DNA from: Sinotaia quadrata | Lineage: Eukaryota; Mollusca; Gastropoda; Architaenioglossa; Viviparidae | DNA length: 64,000 nucleotides | Assembly (NCBI GenBank): GCA_028829895.1 | Contig: CM054181.1 | Coordinates: 13,731,001 to 13,795,000 of the forward strand | Direction: 5' to 3' | Shown: positions 62,138-64,000 of the stretch, in pieces | How the letters are laid out: each line of letters begins with the position of its first letter | Numbering within the stretch: the stretch's first letter is position 1 | Notes under the pieces: generated by a model | The model's database searches: none | The model's input: the letters and a program-made list of their open reading frames with translations, nothing else | Told to the model about the DNA's origin: nothing | Translations under genes and position numbers: made by a program

Positions 62138-63793
62138 ATTCACTTAGGATTTCCATTTTGAATTTGCATTTAGGTGAGTGAGCTGATCTACGTACACAGC
62201 AAACTGATGATAGTCGATGACAACACTGTCATTATTGGTTCTGCCAACATCAATGACCGTAGTATGCTGGGAAAGCGAGACTCAGAACTTGCAGTCATAT
62301 TTCAGGATATACAGCGTGAGCATATCAGTGTCAATGGGCGCATTCTAGAACCTGGACCCTTTGGCTCTTCATTAAGGCATACAATTTTCAGGTGCCAGTT
62401 GATCTCTCTTCAATTGCATTAATGCTCTGATCAAAATAATTAACATTAAAAAAAATATAATTTGTTTTCATTCATAGGTCAATTAATGTTAATTGTTTTC
62501 ATTCATAGGTCAATTAATTTTAATTGTTTTCATTCATAGGTCACTTACATAGGTCAAGTAAATTGTAATTTTTTTATAATCATAGGCTGGCTAAATTATA
62601 TATTGCTATATAATCTCTTTCATGCTATCAGTGCATATTGTCATATTTGCATTGTAACTGGGTCCACAGTGATGGGGTTAATATTTGTAATAGGCTATAG
62701 GTGAAGCAAATTACATTGTGAATTTTGCCTAGTTTGTACATCTCTTAATTTTGTTTCTGAGGGGACTGTTGAATATTTCTGTATCCATGTTGTTTATACC
62801 TGCCGGATATTTCTGTATCCATGTTGTTTTTATCTGCCAAATATTTCTGCATCCGTGTTGTTTATACCTGCTGAATATTTCTGTATCCATGTTGTTTTTA
62901 TCTGCCAAATATTTCTGTATCTGTGTTGTTTATACCTGCTGAATATTTCTGTATTCATGTTTATTACACCTGCTGAATATTTCAATATCCATGCTGTTTA
63001 TTTATACCTCCTTCTGTATCTGCGTTGTGTATTTGTACCCAGGGAGCATCTTGGTCTGACAGAGAGCGATTCCCACATTGATTTGAGGGATGTGACTGCA
63101 GATTCATTCTTCAATGATGTATGGATAAAACAGGCTACCACCAACACTGATGTCTATGACAAAGTATTCTCAGACTTTATTTGATCCTAGAATCATAATC
63201 ACATCAGTCTCATTCAGAATAGCTTTGAACAAGTAATGCATACACTATGAGTATTGGCAAACAATTTACAAGTACACATACATGCTCACAGTGTAATGCA
63301 CACAGAACAAATATGCAAGTGCACATACACATGCACGCTCTCTTTTGAGTCTTTGTTAAGTAAGTAGTTAGAAATATGTTTGTACATGTGAGCACCATGT
63401 GGATGATTTTATTTTTTTTAAAGTTTCAACTCTGTTTTGATTTTGAAAGATATACTTTCTATAATCTCTATTTACCTATTGATACAGGAAAGTTTTAAAA
63501 GACATTATATTACTTTTCTGCAGTCAGCAAATTAGTGAATATGTCCTTTGTTTTGTTTGTCACCTTAGGTTTTCCGGTGTCTGCCCACAGACAATGTCAA
63601 CAATTTTGAAAAACTTCGCCAGTACGTTTCTGAGCCCAACATGGCAACTTTAAACCCTTCAGAAGCCACAAAACATCTCTTACAGGTCAAAGGTCACGTT
63701 GTGCTTCTGCCTCTTGACTTTATGAAGGATGAGAGTCTCTCTCCTAAAGTGGGGACTAAGGAAGCTTTATTGCCAGCACATCTCTGGACGTAA
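10006..63793 (+). CDS. PLD1: Phospholipase D, PX-PH type (PLD1/PLD2 orthologue), 26 exons
   Basis: Hydrolyses phosphatidylcholine to phosphatidic acid and choline on cell membranes; in this family activity depends on PIP2 and is driven by Arf/Rho GTPases and PKC. I joined 26 exons, all phase-consistent: 10006-10165, 15630-15798, 25865-25996, 28636-28747, 29539-29604, 30123-30280, 32840-32992, 33477-33626, 34042-34125, 42550-42631, 45310-45420, 47309-47451, 48369-48474, 49366-50246, 51434-51545, 52341-52432, 54009-54160, 55518-55636, 58279-58389, 58787-58897, 59872-59963, 60953-61116, 61286-61353, 62174-62391, 63043-63163, 63569-63793. The 1,363-residue product has PX (about 88-211), PH (219-345), HKD1 (HHEKLVAVD, His478/Lys480/Asp485), the segment [16 protein letters not shown] (979-994), IYIENQFF, HKD2 (HSKLMIVD, His1184/Lys1186/Asp1191) and a Trp-Thr C-terminus. 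It is about 290 residues longer than human PLD1 (1,074), nearly all in the central loop. Family assignment is certain. PLD1 versus PLD2 cannot be separated in an invertebrate; the symbol means orthologue of the pair. Confidence 0.96.
10908..12487 (+). mobile_element. Dispersed noncoding element, copy B (nearly full length)
   Basis: Homologous over its length to 43279-44814. Shared blocks include CAAGTGATGAGAATCTTAAT, CGTCTCTCTCACTTGGCAGA, TTCTCTCTTCCACAACATT, AACTCCATTCTGTCTTACAA and GGAGTGCCCAAGTTTGGGTT, ending in AAATTTACACTGTCACA. Identity looks about 75-80% by eye. No ORF of note, so nonautonomous. I could not find terminal inverted repeats or a clear target-site duplication. Confidence 0.8.
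13554..13830. mobile_element. Possible foldback (MITE-like) element
   Basis: The left end GGTGGGCAGGTGACAAAAGG and the right end TGTCGCCCACCC are imperfect inverted repeats. Both arms carry several short GCGACAACTGGCTAG-like motifs, in opposite orientation on the two sides. This suggests a small nonautonomous DNA element of about 270 bp. No target-site duplication was identified. Confidence 0.45.
15630..15798 (+). CDS. PLD1: PLD exon 2: start of PX domain
   Basis: Residues 54-109. The end ([19 protein letters not shown]) matches the position of the first PX beta strands in PLD1, where the family has 'PIKAQVLEVERF'. Acceptor TTGTCAG, donor GTGAGT at 15799, phase 2. The junction codon with exon 3 gives Leu, continuing directly into the next PX strand, so no exon appears to be missing in the 10-kb intron 2. 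Confidence 0.92.
16871..17056. repeat. Nine-copy 21-bp minisatellite
   Basis: TTAGCATTACCTTTAAGTTC repeated nine times. Units 3 and 8 share the same three-base deletion (TTACATTACC), so part of the array probably duplicated as a multi-unit block. Confidence 0.93.
17125..17515. repeat. Minisatellite on a ~17-bp core with higher-order copies
   Basis: Core TGACACAACTTTCCTGATAA with variants (TTGATTCCACTTTGA). Larger blocks of about 50 and 90 bp recur, giving open frames in all three minus-strand frames. These frames are repeat artefacts. Confidence 0.9.
18229..18262. repeat. CA/GCAC microsatellite
   Basis: (CA)n followed by GCACGCACGCACGCACG. Confidence 0.9.
21943..22620. repeat. ~17-copy 42-bp minisatellite
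   Basis: Unit CAGTGATCTCATTTCCTGTT plus TCTTTATTTACTTGCATCTAT, about 17 copies at 41-45 bp spacing; edges more diverged than the centre. Overlapping open frames of 71-167 codons are repeat artefacts. Confidence 0.95.
23560..24115. repeat. Three GC-rich tandem units of ~150-210 bp
   Basis: Each unit has TTTTAGAAGG, GACAGAGGGCAGTTGAGGGT, GTGTGCCAAACT and AAGTGTGAGGCTGTGGGGTC followed by CCACTGGGGC. Units 2 and 3 also share CACTCCAGATTAGAGAA. Much richer in GC than the intron around it, so it may derive from an inserted element. Confidence 0.85.
24738..24814. repeat. Perfect 38-bp direct duplication
   Basis: CGTCTTTGTTTATGTTTCCA plus TGTTAAAAAAAATAGTAA occurs twice without a mismatch: a very recent tandem duplication. 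Confidence 0.92.
25606..25790. repeat. CA-rich simple repeats next to exon 3
   Basis: Clusters of CACACA, CGCGCG and ATACATACA sequence ending about 75 bp before the exon 3 acceptor. Confidence 0.75.
25865..25996 (+). CDS. PLD1: PLD exon 3: PX domain core
   Basis: Residues about 110-153, beginning [20 protein letters not shown]. It carries the PX core: a His-Gly turn, a Trp, and the basic Arg-Lys-Arg-Tyr stretch that binds phosphoinositides, followed by the FRQLHDAL helix. Acceptor TTTCATCAG, donor GTGAGT at 25997, phase 2. Confidence 0.96.
26147..26357. repeat. Six-copy ~34-bp minisatellite
   Basis: Unit TCTGCTTGAATTAATGAAGG then ACCAGTAATATTCA; a variant ending CTGTAAAGTTC occurs in copies 1 and 4. 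Confidence 0.93.
26876..26998. repeat. GT-rich microsatellite
   Basis: Compound (GT)n with TCTGTG and TATGTG interruptions. Confidence 0.92.
27060..27480. repeat. Degenerate ~30-bp repeat array
   Basis: Recurring ACTAACAAATTCCTGATAGA and TTTCAAATC with many substitutions; an old minisatellite. Confidence 0.6.
28636..28747 (+). CDS. PLD1: PLD exon 4: PX domain
   Basis: Residues 154-191, with basic [20 protein letters not shown] and then the [11 protein letters not shown] stretch that leads to the last PX helices. Acceptor TCTCAG, donor GTGAGA at 28748, phase 0. Confidence 0.93.
28748..29538 (+). other. PLD intron 4 (0.79 kb)
   Basis: Has a short TA/GT tract (28828-28864) and, at 28990-29330, a degenerate array. 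Confidence 0.85.
28990..29330. repeat. Degenerate ~27-30-bp repeat array
   Basis: Units of the form GCCTTTATACAGGCCTTAAT followed by TTGCCA, roughly ten, strongly diverged. Confidence 0.7.
29539..29604 (+). CDS. PLD1: PLD exon 5: last PX helices
   Basis: Residues 192-213 ([20 protein letters not shown]), matching the PLD1 segment 'RKQLEDYLTKILKMPMYRN'. Short 66-bp exon, phase 0 at both ends, acceptor TTTGTAG, donor GTAACT at 29605. Confidence 0.93.
30123..30280 (+). CDS. PLD1: PLD exon 6: PX-PH junction and cysteine pair
   Basis: Residues 214-265. [20 protein letters not shown] opens the PH domain as in PLD1 ('[20 protein letters not shown]'). A Cys-Cys pair (250-251, within SIGCCGCL) lines up with the palmitoylated cysteines Cys240/Cys241 of mammalian PLD1, so lipid anchoring is probably conserved (inference). 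Donor GTAAAA at 30281, phase 2. Confidence 0.96.
30420..31190. repeat. Degenerate ~60-90-bp repeat array
   Basis: GATAAATGTTGGCCTTGTGT recurs about nine times, with TTAGTTAACA, CTGCTAAGTATATA and CATGCTTTCATTCA between. Units differ in length by indels. Confidence 0.85.
32125..32245. repeat. Two-copy ~58-bp duplication
   Basis: GGACTTAGGTTTTAGAAGTA then GCATAG and AAAAATAACAATACAGT occurs twice; the second copy has an 8-bp insertion (TTTTATAG). Confidence 0.85.
32840..32992 (+). CDS. PLD1: PLD exon 7: PH domain
   Basis: Residues 266-316. [18 protein letters not shown] is the second/third PH strand pair and matches 'RWLIVKDSFLLYMKPDSG' of PLD1. Acceptor TTGGCATAG, donor GTGAGG at 32993, phase 2. 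Confidence 0.96.
33477..33626 (+). CDS. PLD1: PLD exon 8: end of PH domain
   Basis: Residues 317-366. [18 protein letters not shown] is the C-terminal PH strand and helix with its conserved Trp. [16 protein letters not shown] then leads to the catalytic region. The donor at 33627 is GTTGGT, weaker than consensus; a better-looking GTATTA four bases later would break the frame. The reading frame also stays open past the donor into intron 8. Confidence 0.94.
33627..34041 (+). other. PLD intron 8 (415 bp), mostly minisatellite and open in frame
   Basis: Small intron of which about 300 bp is a 27-bp tandem repeat. The exon 8 reading frame stays open from the donor to a TGA at 33964-33966. Confidence 0.9.
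33668..33964. repeat. 27-bp minisatellite, in frame with exon 8
   Basis: Unit TTCTGTTTCTTTCTTAACAT then TGTCTAA, about eleven copies. TCTTAACATTG and TCTCAACATTG units alternate, giving a 54-bp higher-order unit. Reading on from exon 8 each unit codes LSNSVSFLT or LSNSVSFST. Confidence 0.95.
34042..34125 (+). CDS. PLD1: PLD exon 9: start of catalytic core
   Basis: Residues 367-394. [20 protein letters not shown] then EIYITDWW, the conserved motif that opens the first phospholipase half. Acceptor TTTGTAG, donor GTGAGT at 34126, phase 2. Confidence 0.96.
34529..34985. repeat. Eight-copy 57-bp minisatellite
   Basis: Unit AAAGTTCTTATACTCTGTAT, ATAACAGAATAGATAGGGCT, TTTGTCGAACAAAGTGT. The central six are nearly identical; the first two are diverged. 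The 139-codon minus-strand frame (34996-34577) exists because 57 is a multiple of three. Confidence 0.95.
35955..36125. repeat. ATCC-rich simple repeat
   Basis: (CATC)7-8 at 35961-35992, followed by CACCCACCCACCCA and scattered TCCATC motifs. Confidence 0.85.
36530..37570. repeat. 1-kb degenerate minisatellite, ~30-36-bp units
   Basis: About thirty units of TTTTAGTCTAATGACCAGGA then CATGTTCTAGTG. Units toward 37200-37550 are more alike than those at 36530-37000, so the array is older on its 5' side or expanded from the 3' side. Confidence 0.85.
38010..38085. repeat. Two-copy ~33-bp repeat
   Basis: GACACATCACAATAAAGACA then CATTTATCA, twice. Confidence 0.75.
38849..39355. repeat. Seven-copy 72-bp minisatellite
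   Basis: ACTTGATCATTTATTGTAAA at 38853, 38925, 38997, 39069, 39141, 39213 and 39285, exactly 72 bp apart; each unit also has GACAGAGTCTTTAATTTTCA and TACATAAATATAAG. Looser relatives flank both sides (38400-38850, 39360-39700). Confidence 0.95.
39721..39942. repeat. Two-copy ~111-bp duplication
   Basis: TTGTATTGTCAAATTAAACA, GTTATAGACCAGCAATGTTC and GTCATTTATATTGCCACCTT occur in the same order in both halves. Confidence 0.9.
40141..40316. repeat. Two-copy ~92-bp duplication
   Basis: TTGAAAATGTAAGC, GATACAGGCCTATA and TTAAGTCATGATCCTCCTGT in both copies, with a few differences. Confidence 0.9.
41440..41960. repeat. Degenerate ~50-bp repeat array
   Basis: TTTTATTCTGTGGTTATTTA and ACCAGATATATTTA recur irregularly, interrupted by a CA run at 41845-41862. 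Confidence 0.65.
42338..42432. repeat. Three-copy ~33-bp repeat
   Basis: AACCAATCAGACGTCCTATA then CCTTACTT, three diverged copies just before exon 10. Confidence 0.75.
42550..42631 (+). CDS. PLD1: PLD exon 10: catalytic core
   Basis: Residues 395-422: [20 protein letters not shown] completes the DWWLSPE motif across the 8.4-kb intron 9. Acceptor TGTTTTAG, donor GTGAGA at 42632, phase 0. Confidence 0.96.
42905..43110. repeat. ~24-bp degenerate minisatellite
   Basis: About eight units of CTCCACTTCACTAGCACTCC then ATAG. Confidence 0.85.
43279..44814 (+). mobile_element. Dispersed noncoding element, copy C (nearly full length)
   Basis: Best copy for defining the family. Homology with copy B begins at ATGATTATTATTATTTAATT and ends at AAATTTACTCCACCACA. 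The 3' 600 bp also match copy A, and the last 250 bp match copies D and E. No long ORF. Confidence 0.82.
45310..45420 (+). CDS. PLD1: PLD exon 11: catalytic core
   Basis: Residues 423-459: [18 protein letters not shown] then a conserved Tyr-Ser-Lys stretch, matching 'GVRIFIMLYKEVELALGI' in PLD1. Phase 0 at both ends, donor GTAAAT at 45421. Confidence 0.96.
45640..45765. repeat. Three-copy ~39-bp repeat
   Basis: GATGACTGATTAGTTATGAG then ATGAATCCTATTAAGAAT. Confidence 0.9.
46335..46540. repeat. Two-copy ~99-bp duplication
   Basis: TTAAATGTTATACATTAAAA, AATATATATTTGTTAGCTAA and CTTGTGAATCACAACATTA in both copies at about 95% identity. Confidence 0.92.
46633..46684. repeat. Three-copy 18-bp repeat
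   Basis: CTTATTAAAGAATGTGTC repeated. Confidence 0.9.
47309..47451 (+). CDS. PLD1: PLD exon 12: first HKD motif
   Basis: Residues 460-506. HHEKLVAVD carries His478, Lys480 and Asp485 of the first HKD motif, followed by IAFIGGIDL with the Gly-Gly pair, and YGRWDD. All catalytic residues are present. Donor GTAATT at 47452, phase 2. Confidence 0.98.
47452..48368 (+). other. PLD intron 12 (0.92 kb)
   Basis: One tandem array (47625-47945); otherwise AT-rich and unremarkable. Confidence 0.85.
47625..47945. repeat. Five-copy ~60-bp minisatellite
   Basis: Unit TTGATTTTAAACTTACTCTG, CTCTCACACTTTGCCAAACT, TGTGTAAATAATAGACTG; the last units are shortened. Confidence 0.9.
48369..48474 (+). CDS. PLD1: PLD exon 13: end of first half, start of loop
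   Basis: Residues 507-542. KLIDLGSI matches the 'RLTDVGSV' that closes the first catalytic half; the remaining residues are Ser/Pro-rich and begin the loop. Acceptor GTTCCAG, donor GTTTGT at 48475, phase 0. Confidence 0.93.
48475..49365 (+). other. PLD intron 13 (0.89 kb)
   Basis: No strong array. A short duplication around 49040-49115 (GTGATGTTAACATTGAAGAC then CATAGAC) is the only structure seen. Confidence 0.8.
49366..50246 (+). CDS. PLD1: PLD exon 14: very large central loop
   Basis: Residues 543-835, 881 bp, by far the largest coding exon. It is hydrophilic and low in complexity, rich in Ser, Asn, Glu, Asp and Lys, with no recognisable domain and many possible phosphorylation sites ([15 protein letters not shown] and similar). 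In the family this position is the variable loop between the HKD halves that PLD1 has and PLD2 lacks; here it is much longer. Acceptor TTCTTCAG, donor GTAAAG at 50247, phase 2. Confidence 0.93.
50247..51433 (+). other. PLD intron 14 (1.19 kb)
   Basis: Holds a 30-bp repeat at 50480-50650 and a small duplication near 51270-51330 (ATACTGTTTGTTATTAGT). Nothing else recognised. Confidence 0.82.
50480..50650. repeat. Six-copy ~31-bp minisatellite
   Basis: Unit AAGGTATTCTGAGAATATAT then TTTGCTGC, diverged copies. Confidence 0.85.
51434..51545 (+). CDS. PLD1: PLD exon 15: loop end
   Basis: Residues 836-873, beginning [17 protein letters not shown]; basic and Gln-rich. No specific motif recognised, but the frame and both splice sites (TTGCACAG, GTATGT at 51546) fit. 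Confidence 0.86.
51546..52340 (+). other. PLD intron 15 (0.8 kb), two different duplications
   Basis: Starts with three ~46-bp units (51548-51672: GAACCTAAAATTTCAGTTTT). It also holds a two-copy block with 155-bp spacing, TGACCACATTTAACATT at 51968 and TGACTACATTTAACATT at 52114, each followed by GTGTGTTTAAGTTACAAAC. Confidence 0.85.
52341..52432 (+). CDS. PLD1: PLD exon 16: loop end
   Basis: Residues 874-903, [20 protein letters not shown] onward; basic. Acceptor TTTTCAAAG, a less common AAG acceptor chosen because nearby AGs break the frame. Donor GTAAGT at 52433, phase 2. Being short and little conserved, this exon could be alternatively spliced. Confidence 0.83.
52900..53268. repeat. Nine-copy ~41-bp minisatellite
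   Basis: Unit GACTAGCTATAGCATTTAAT then TCCTACTGAAAATGAGTATT. Units with TTCCTAC cluster at the 5' end and TTCTAC at the 3' end. Confidence 0.95.
53837..54008 (+). repeat. Diverged tandem duplication of a splice acceptor region
   Basis: 53837-53922 and 53923-54008 align with small indels: GTAGTAAGCCGTGAGCC with GGTAATAAGTTGTGGCC, AAGGGTGTC in both, GTTAAAAGCCTCCAAAT with GTTAGAAGCTCAAAT, TTGCATTTCGTC with TTGCATTTGTC, and TAGG at both ends. Only the second acceptor is in frame. Confidence 0.8.
54009..54160 (+). CDS. PLD1: PLD exon 17: start of second half
   Basis: Residues 904-954. [20 protein letters not shown] matches '[20 protein letters not shown]' of PLD1. The acceptor at 54008 is the in-frame one of two duplicated acceptors; using the upstream TAG at 53922 meets a stop at once. 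Donor GTAAAT at 54161, phase 1. Confidence 0.93.
54161..55517 (+). other. PLD intron 17 (1.36 kb)
   Basis: No strong array apart from a short (AATT)n run at 55020-55050. AT-rich with no coding signal. Confidence 0.8.
55518..55636 (+). CDS. PLD1: PLD exon 18: PIP2-binding segment
   Basis: Residues 955-994. [20 protein letters not shown], then [16 protein letters not shown]. The arginines here (984 and 989 among them) line up with the PIP2-binding arginines described between the HKD motifs of mammalian PLD1/PLD2. Phase 0 exit, donor GTATGC at 55637. Confidence 0.97.
55675..55905. repeat. Degenerate ~30-bp array
   Basis: Irregular units of TTATTAATCAGTGATACTG and TATTGCTATTAATCAGTGAT. Confidence 0.75.
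55908..56160 (-). mobile_element. Dispersed noncoding element, copy E (3' end, reversed)
   Basis: The reverse complement matches the 3' 250 bp of copies A-C: minus-strand AAGGAGTGCCCAAGGTCGGG then TCACTTTGACATTGG, ending AAATTTACTCTGCCACAC. Only copy found in this orientation. Confidence 0.8.
56165..56300. repeat. Three-copy 54-bp repeat
   Basis: GTTTGGTTTACCACA starts at 56165, 56219 and 56273, exactly 54 bp apart. Confidence 0.92.
56450..57192. repeat. ~33-copy minisatellite, 20-24-bp units
   Basis: Unit GTACATGTCTGACTGCATAC then AAA. The 5' half is dominated by a CTGACTACACCCAAAGTACC form, the 3' half by the GCATACAAA form. The three long minus-strand frames (up to 162 codons) are artefacts of it. 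Confidence 0.95.
58279..58389 (+). CDS. PLD1: PLD exon 19 with GC donor
   Basis: Residues 995-1031: [17 protein letters not shown] onward, matching the 'IMKSKYRSLSYPFLLPKS' region. The exon ends at CAG followed by GCAAGT, the standard GC-AG intron consensus. The only in-frame GT alternative (GTCAAG, 12 bases upstream) would delete four residues. Confidence 0.92.
58787..58897 (+). CDS. PLD1: PLD exon 20
   Basis: Residues 1032-1068: [20 protein letters not shown], then KNYIYIE, the first half of the conserved IYIENQFF motif. Acceptor TTTTAACAG, donor GTTAGC at 58898, phase 0. Confidence 0.97.
58898..59871 (+). other. PLD intron 20 (0.97 kb)
   Basis: AT-rich with repeated TTCCTTGTTTTTAAT motifs (59225-59510). 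It ends in the extra acceptor/exon copies of the 82-bp triplication. Confidence 0.88.
59671..59919 (+). repeat. 82-bp tandem triplication of splice acceptor plus exon start
   Basis: Units start at 59671, 59753 and 59835. Each contains a pyrimidine tract, the acceptor TTTTATTCTAG (exon-like starts at 59708, 59790, 59872) and about 45 coding bases for NQFFITS. Copies 1 and 2 differ at one base (GTGTAAAT/GTGCAAAT), copies 2 and 3 at one (GAGAAG/GACAAG). Only copy 3 continues into the real exon. Confidence 0.96.
59872..59963 (+). CDS. PLD1: PLD exon 21: IYIENQFF motif, third copy of a tandem triplication
   Basis: Residues 1069-1098. [20 protein letters not shown], then [11 protein letters not shown], matching '[20 protein letters not shown]'. 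Its acceptor and first 45 or so bases occur three times in tandem at 82-bp spacing; only this third copy continues into the conserved exon sequence and keeps the frame. Donor GTAGTA at 59964, phase 2. Confidence 0.95.
59964..60952 (+). other. PLD intron 21 (0.99 kb)
   Basis: Contains the degenerate 60405-60720 array; otherwise AT-rich. Confidence 0.85.
60405..60720. repeat. Degenerate G/T-rich minisatellite
   Basis: About twelve units of TTTGGTGATTGCTGGGTGTA then CTTTGGTGATTACT, variable length. One strand is rich in G runs. Confidence 0.8.
60953..61116 (+). CDS. PLD1: PLD exon 22
   Basis: Residues 1099-1153. [20 protein letters not shown] and [11 protein letters not shown] match '[20 protein letters not shown]' and 'CRGENSILGQL' of PLD1. 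Donor GTACTA at 61117, phase 1. Confidence 0.97.
61286..61353 (+). CDS. PLD1: PLD exon 23
   Basis: Residues 1154-1176. [17 protein letters not shown] matches 'YISFCGLRTHAELEGNL'. It follows the shortest intron (169 bp). Acceptor TTTTTGCAG, donor GTAAGT at 61354, phase 0. Confidence 0.96.
61354..62173 (+). other. PLD intron 23 (0.82 kb)
   Basis: Holds a TC microsatellite just before the exon 24 acceptor; the rest is unremarkable. Confidence 0.85.
62095..62135. repeat. (TC)n microsatellite in the exon 24 polypyrimidine region
   Basis: About 20 TC dinucleotides ending 38 bp before the exon that encodes HKD2; length changes could alter acceptor strength (inference). Confidence 0.93.
62174..62391 (+). 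CDS. PLD1: PLD exon 24: second HKD motif
   Basis: Residues 1177-1248. [20 protein letters not shown], then [16 protein letters not shown]: His1184, Lys1186 and Asp1191 of HKD2 with the Gly-Ser pair that follows it. All catalytic residues are present. Acceptor GCATTTAG, donor GTGCCA at 62392, phase 2. Confidence 0.98.
62392..63042 (+). other. PLD intron 24 (0.65 kb), two minisatellites
   Basis: Three ~33-bp units at 62464-62550 (TTGTTTTCATTCATAGGTCA) and the larger array at 62755-63010. Confidence 0.88.
62755..63010. repeat. Seven-to-eight-copy ~36-bp minisatellite
   Basis: Unit TGAATATTTCTGTATCCATG then TTGTTTATACCTGC, alternating with a TTTTTATCTGCCAAA form. Ends about 32 bp before the exon 25 acceptor and forms an open frame that runs into exon 25, though not through a start that would make a known protein. 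Confidence 0.93.
63043..63163 (+). CDS. PLD1: PLD exon 25
   Basis: Residues 1249-1289. [19 protein letters not shown] matches 'FFKEVWVSTAARNATIYDK'. Acceptor GTACCCAG, donor GTATTC at 63164, phase 0. Confidence 0.96.
63569..63793 (+). CDS. PLD1: PLD exon 26: C-terminus and stop
   Basis: Residues 1290-1363 and a TAA stop. [17 protein letters not shown] opens it; [14 protein letters not shown] closes it. The family's C-terminus likewise ends in Trp-Thr ('VGTKEAIVPMEVWT') and is required for activity, so the gene is complete here. Confidence 0.98.
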   Translation, partial: VFRCLPTDNVNNFEKLRQYVSEPNMATLNPSEATKHLLQVKGHVVLLPLDFMKDESLSPKVGTKEALLPAHLWT

Positions 63794-63829
63794 AGTGTTT
63801 TATACTTCATAATAGTCATAGATGACCTA

Positions 63830-63839
63830 AATAAATAAA
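63830..63839 (+). terminator. Overlapping polyadenylation signals
   Basis: Two overlapping AATAAA hexamers begin 37 and 41 bases after the PLD stop codon, in AT-rich sequence. They imply a short 3' UTR. Whether they are used cannot be told from sequence alone. Confidence 0.55.
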
Positions 63840-64000
63840 TGTCGGTAGTATTTAATTAGAAGCACTTATGAATCCTCTGACATTTTATTTATACGAAAGA
63901 AAAAAATTGTGTATGTGAGATAAAATTAAACACTGGGTGCTAATTAAATTGCCTGTTATATTTTGTGTATTTTTAACTTACACACTAAATGATAAATTCT

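Noticed and set aside
62751..63184. Open frames running through the intron 24 minisatellite into exon 25
   Set aside because: The minisatellite part is hydrophobic repeat sequence with no homology, and exon 24 joins exon 25 in frame by normal splicing.

Overview
This is animal nuclear DNA: AT-rich, intron-rich, and crowded with tandem repeats. One protein-coding gene is supported. It is a 26-exon phospholipase D of the PX-PH (PLD1/PLD2) type on the + strand, running from the start codon at 10006 to the stop at 63791-63793. All 25 splice junctions keep the reading frame and give a 4,092-nt CDS (1,363 codons plus... stop included in the 1,364), with both HKD catalytic motifs intact. The single PX-PH PLD, the gene structure and the repeat style suggest an invertebrate, perhaps a mollusc or other lophotrochozoan. 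That taxonomic guess is weak.

Layout. 1-9,890 is intergenic. It holds a decayed THAP zinc-finger coding fragment (812-946), a series of minisatellites (948-3,930), a long (GT)n tract, a tRNA-like SINE head, and two 3'-end copies of a dispersed noncoding element. About 9,890-10,005 is the probable promoter and 5' UTR, with a CACGTG palindrome, a YY1-like motif and two mini-uORFs. From 10,006 to 63,793 is the PLD gene. Introns range from 169 bp (intron 22) to about 10 kb (intron 2) and 8.4 kb (intron 9). AATAAA signals lie 37-46 bp past the stop.

Protein order: a unique acidic N-terminus (1-85), PX (about 88-211), PH with a Cys-Cys pair (about 219-345), the first catalytic half with HKD1 (His478, Lys480, Asp485), a very long Ser/Asn/Glu-rich loop (about 515-900, mostly one 881-bp exon), the basic PIP2-binding segment (about 976-994), the IYIENQFF motif, HKD2 (His1184, Lys1186, Asp1191), and the conserved C-terminus ending in Trp-Thr. 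Such enzymes hydrolyse phosphatidylcholine to phosphatidic acid and choline on membranes.

The striking feature is the tandem duplication. At least 16 of the 25 introns carry their own private minisatellite, each with a different unit. In two places the duplication includes a splice acceptor: an 82-bp near-perfect triplication across the intron 20/exon 21 boundary, and an older two-copy duplication of the intron 16 acceptor. In intron 8 a 27-bp repeat is open in frame with the preceding exon. I found no other gene, no RNA gene that I can support, and no CRISPR array.
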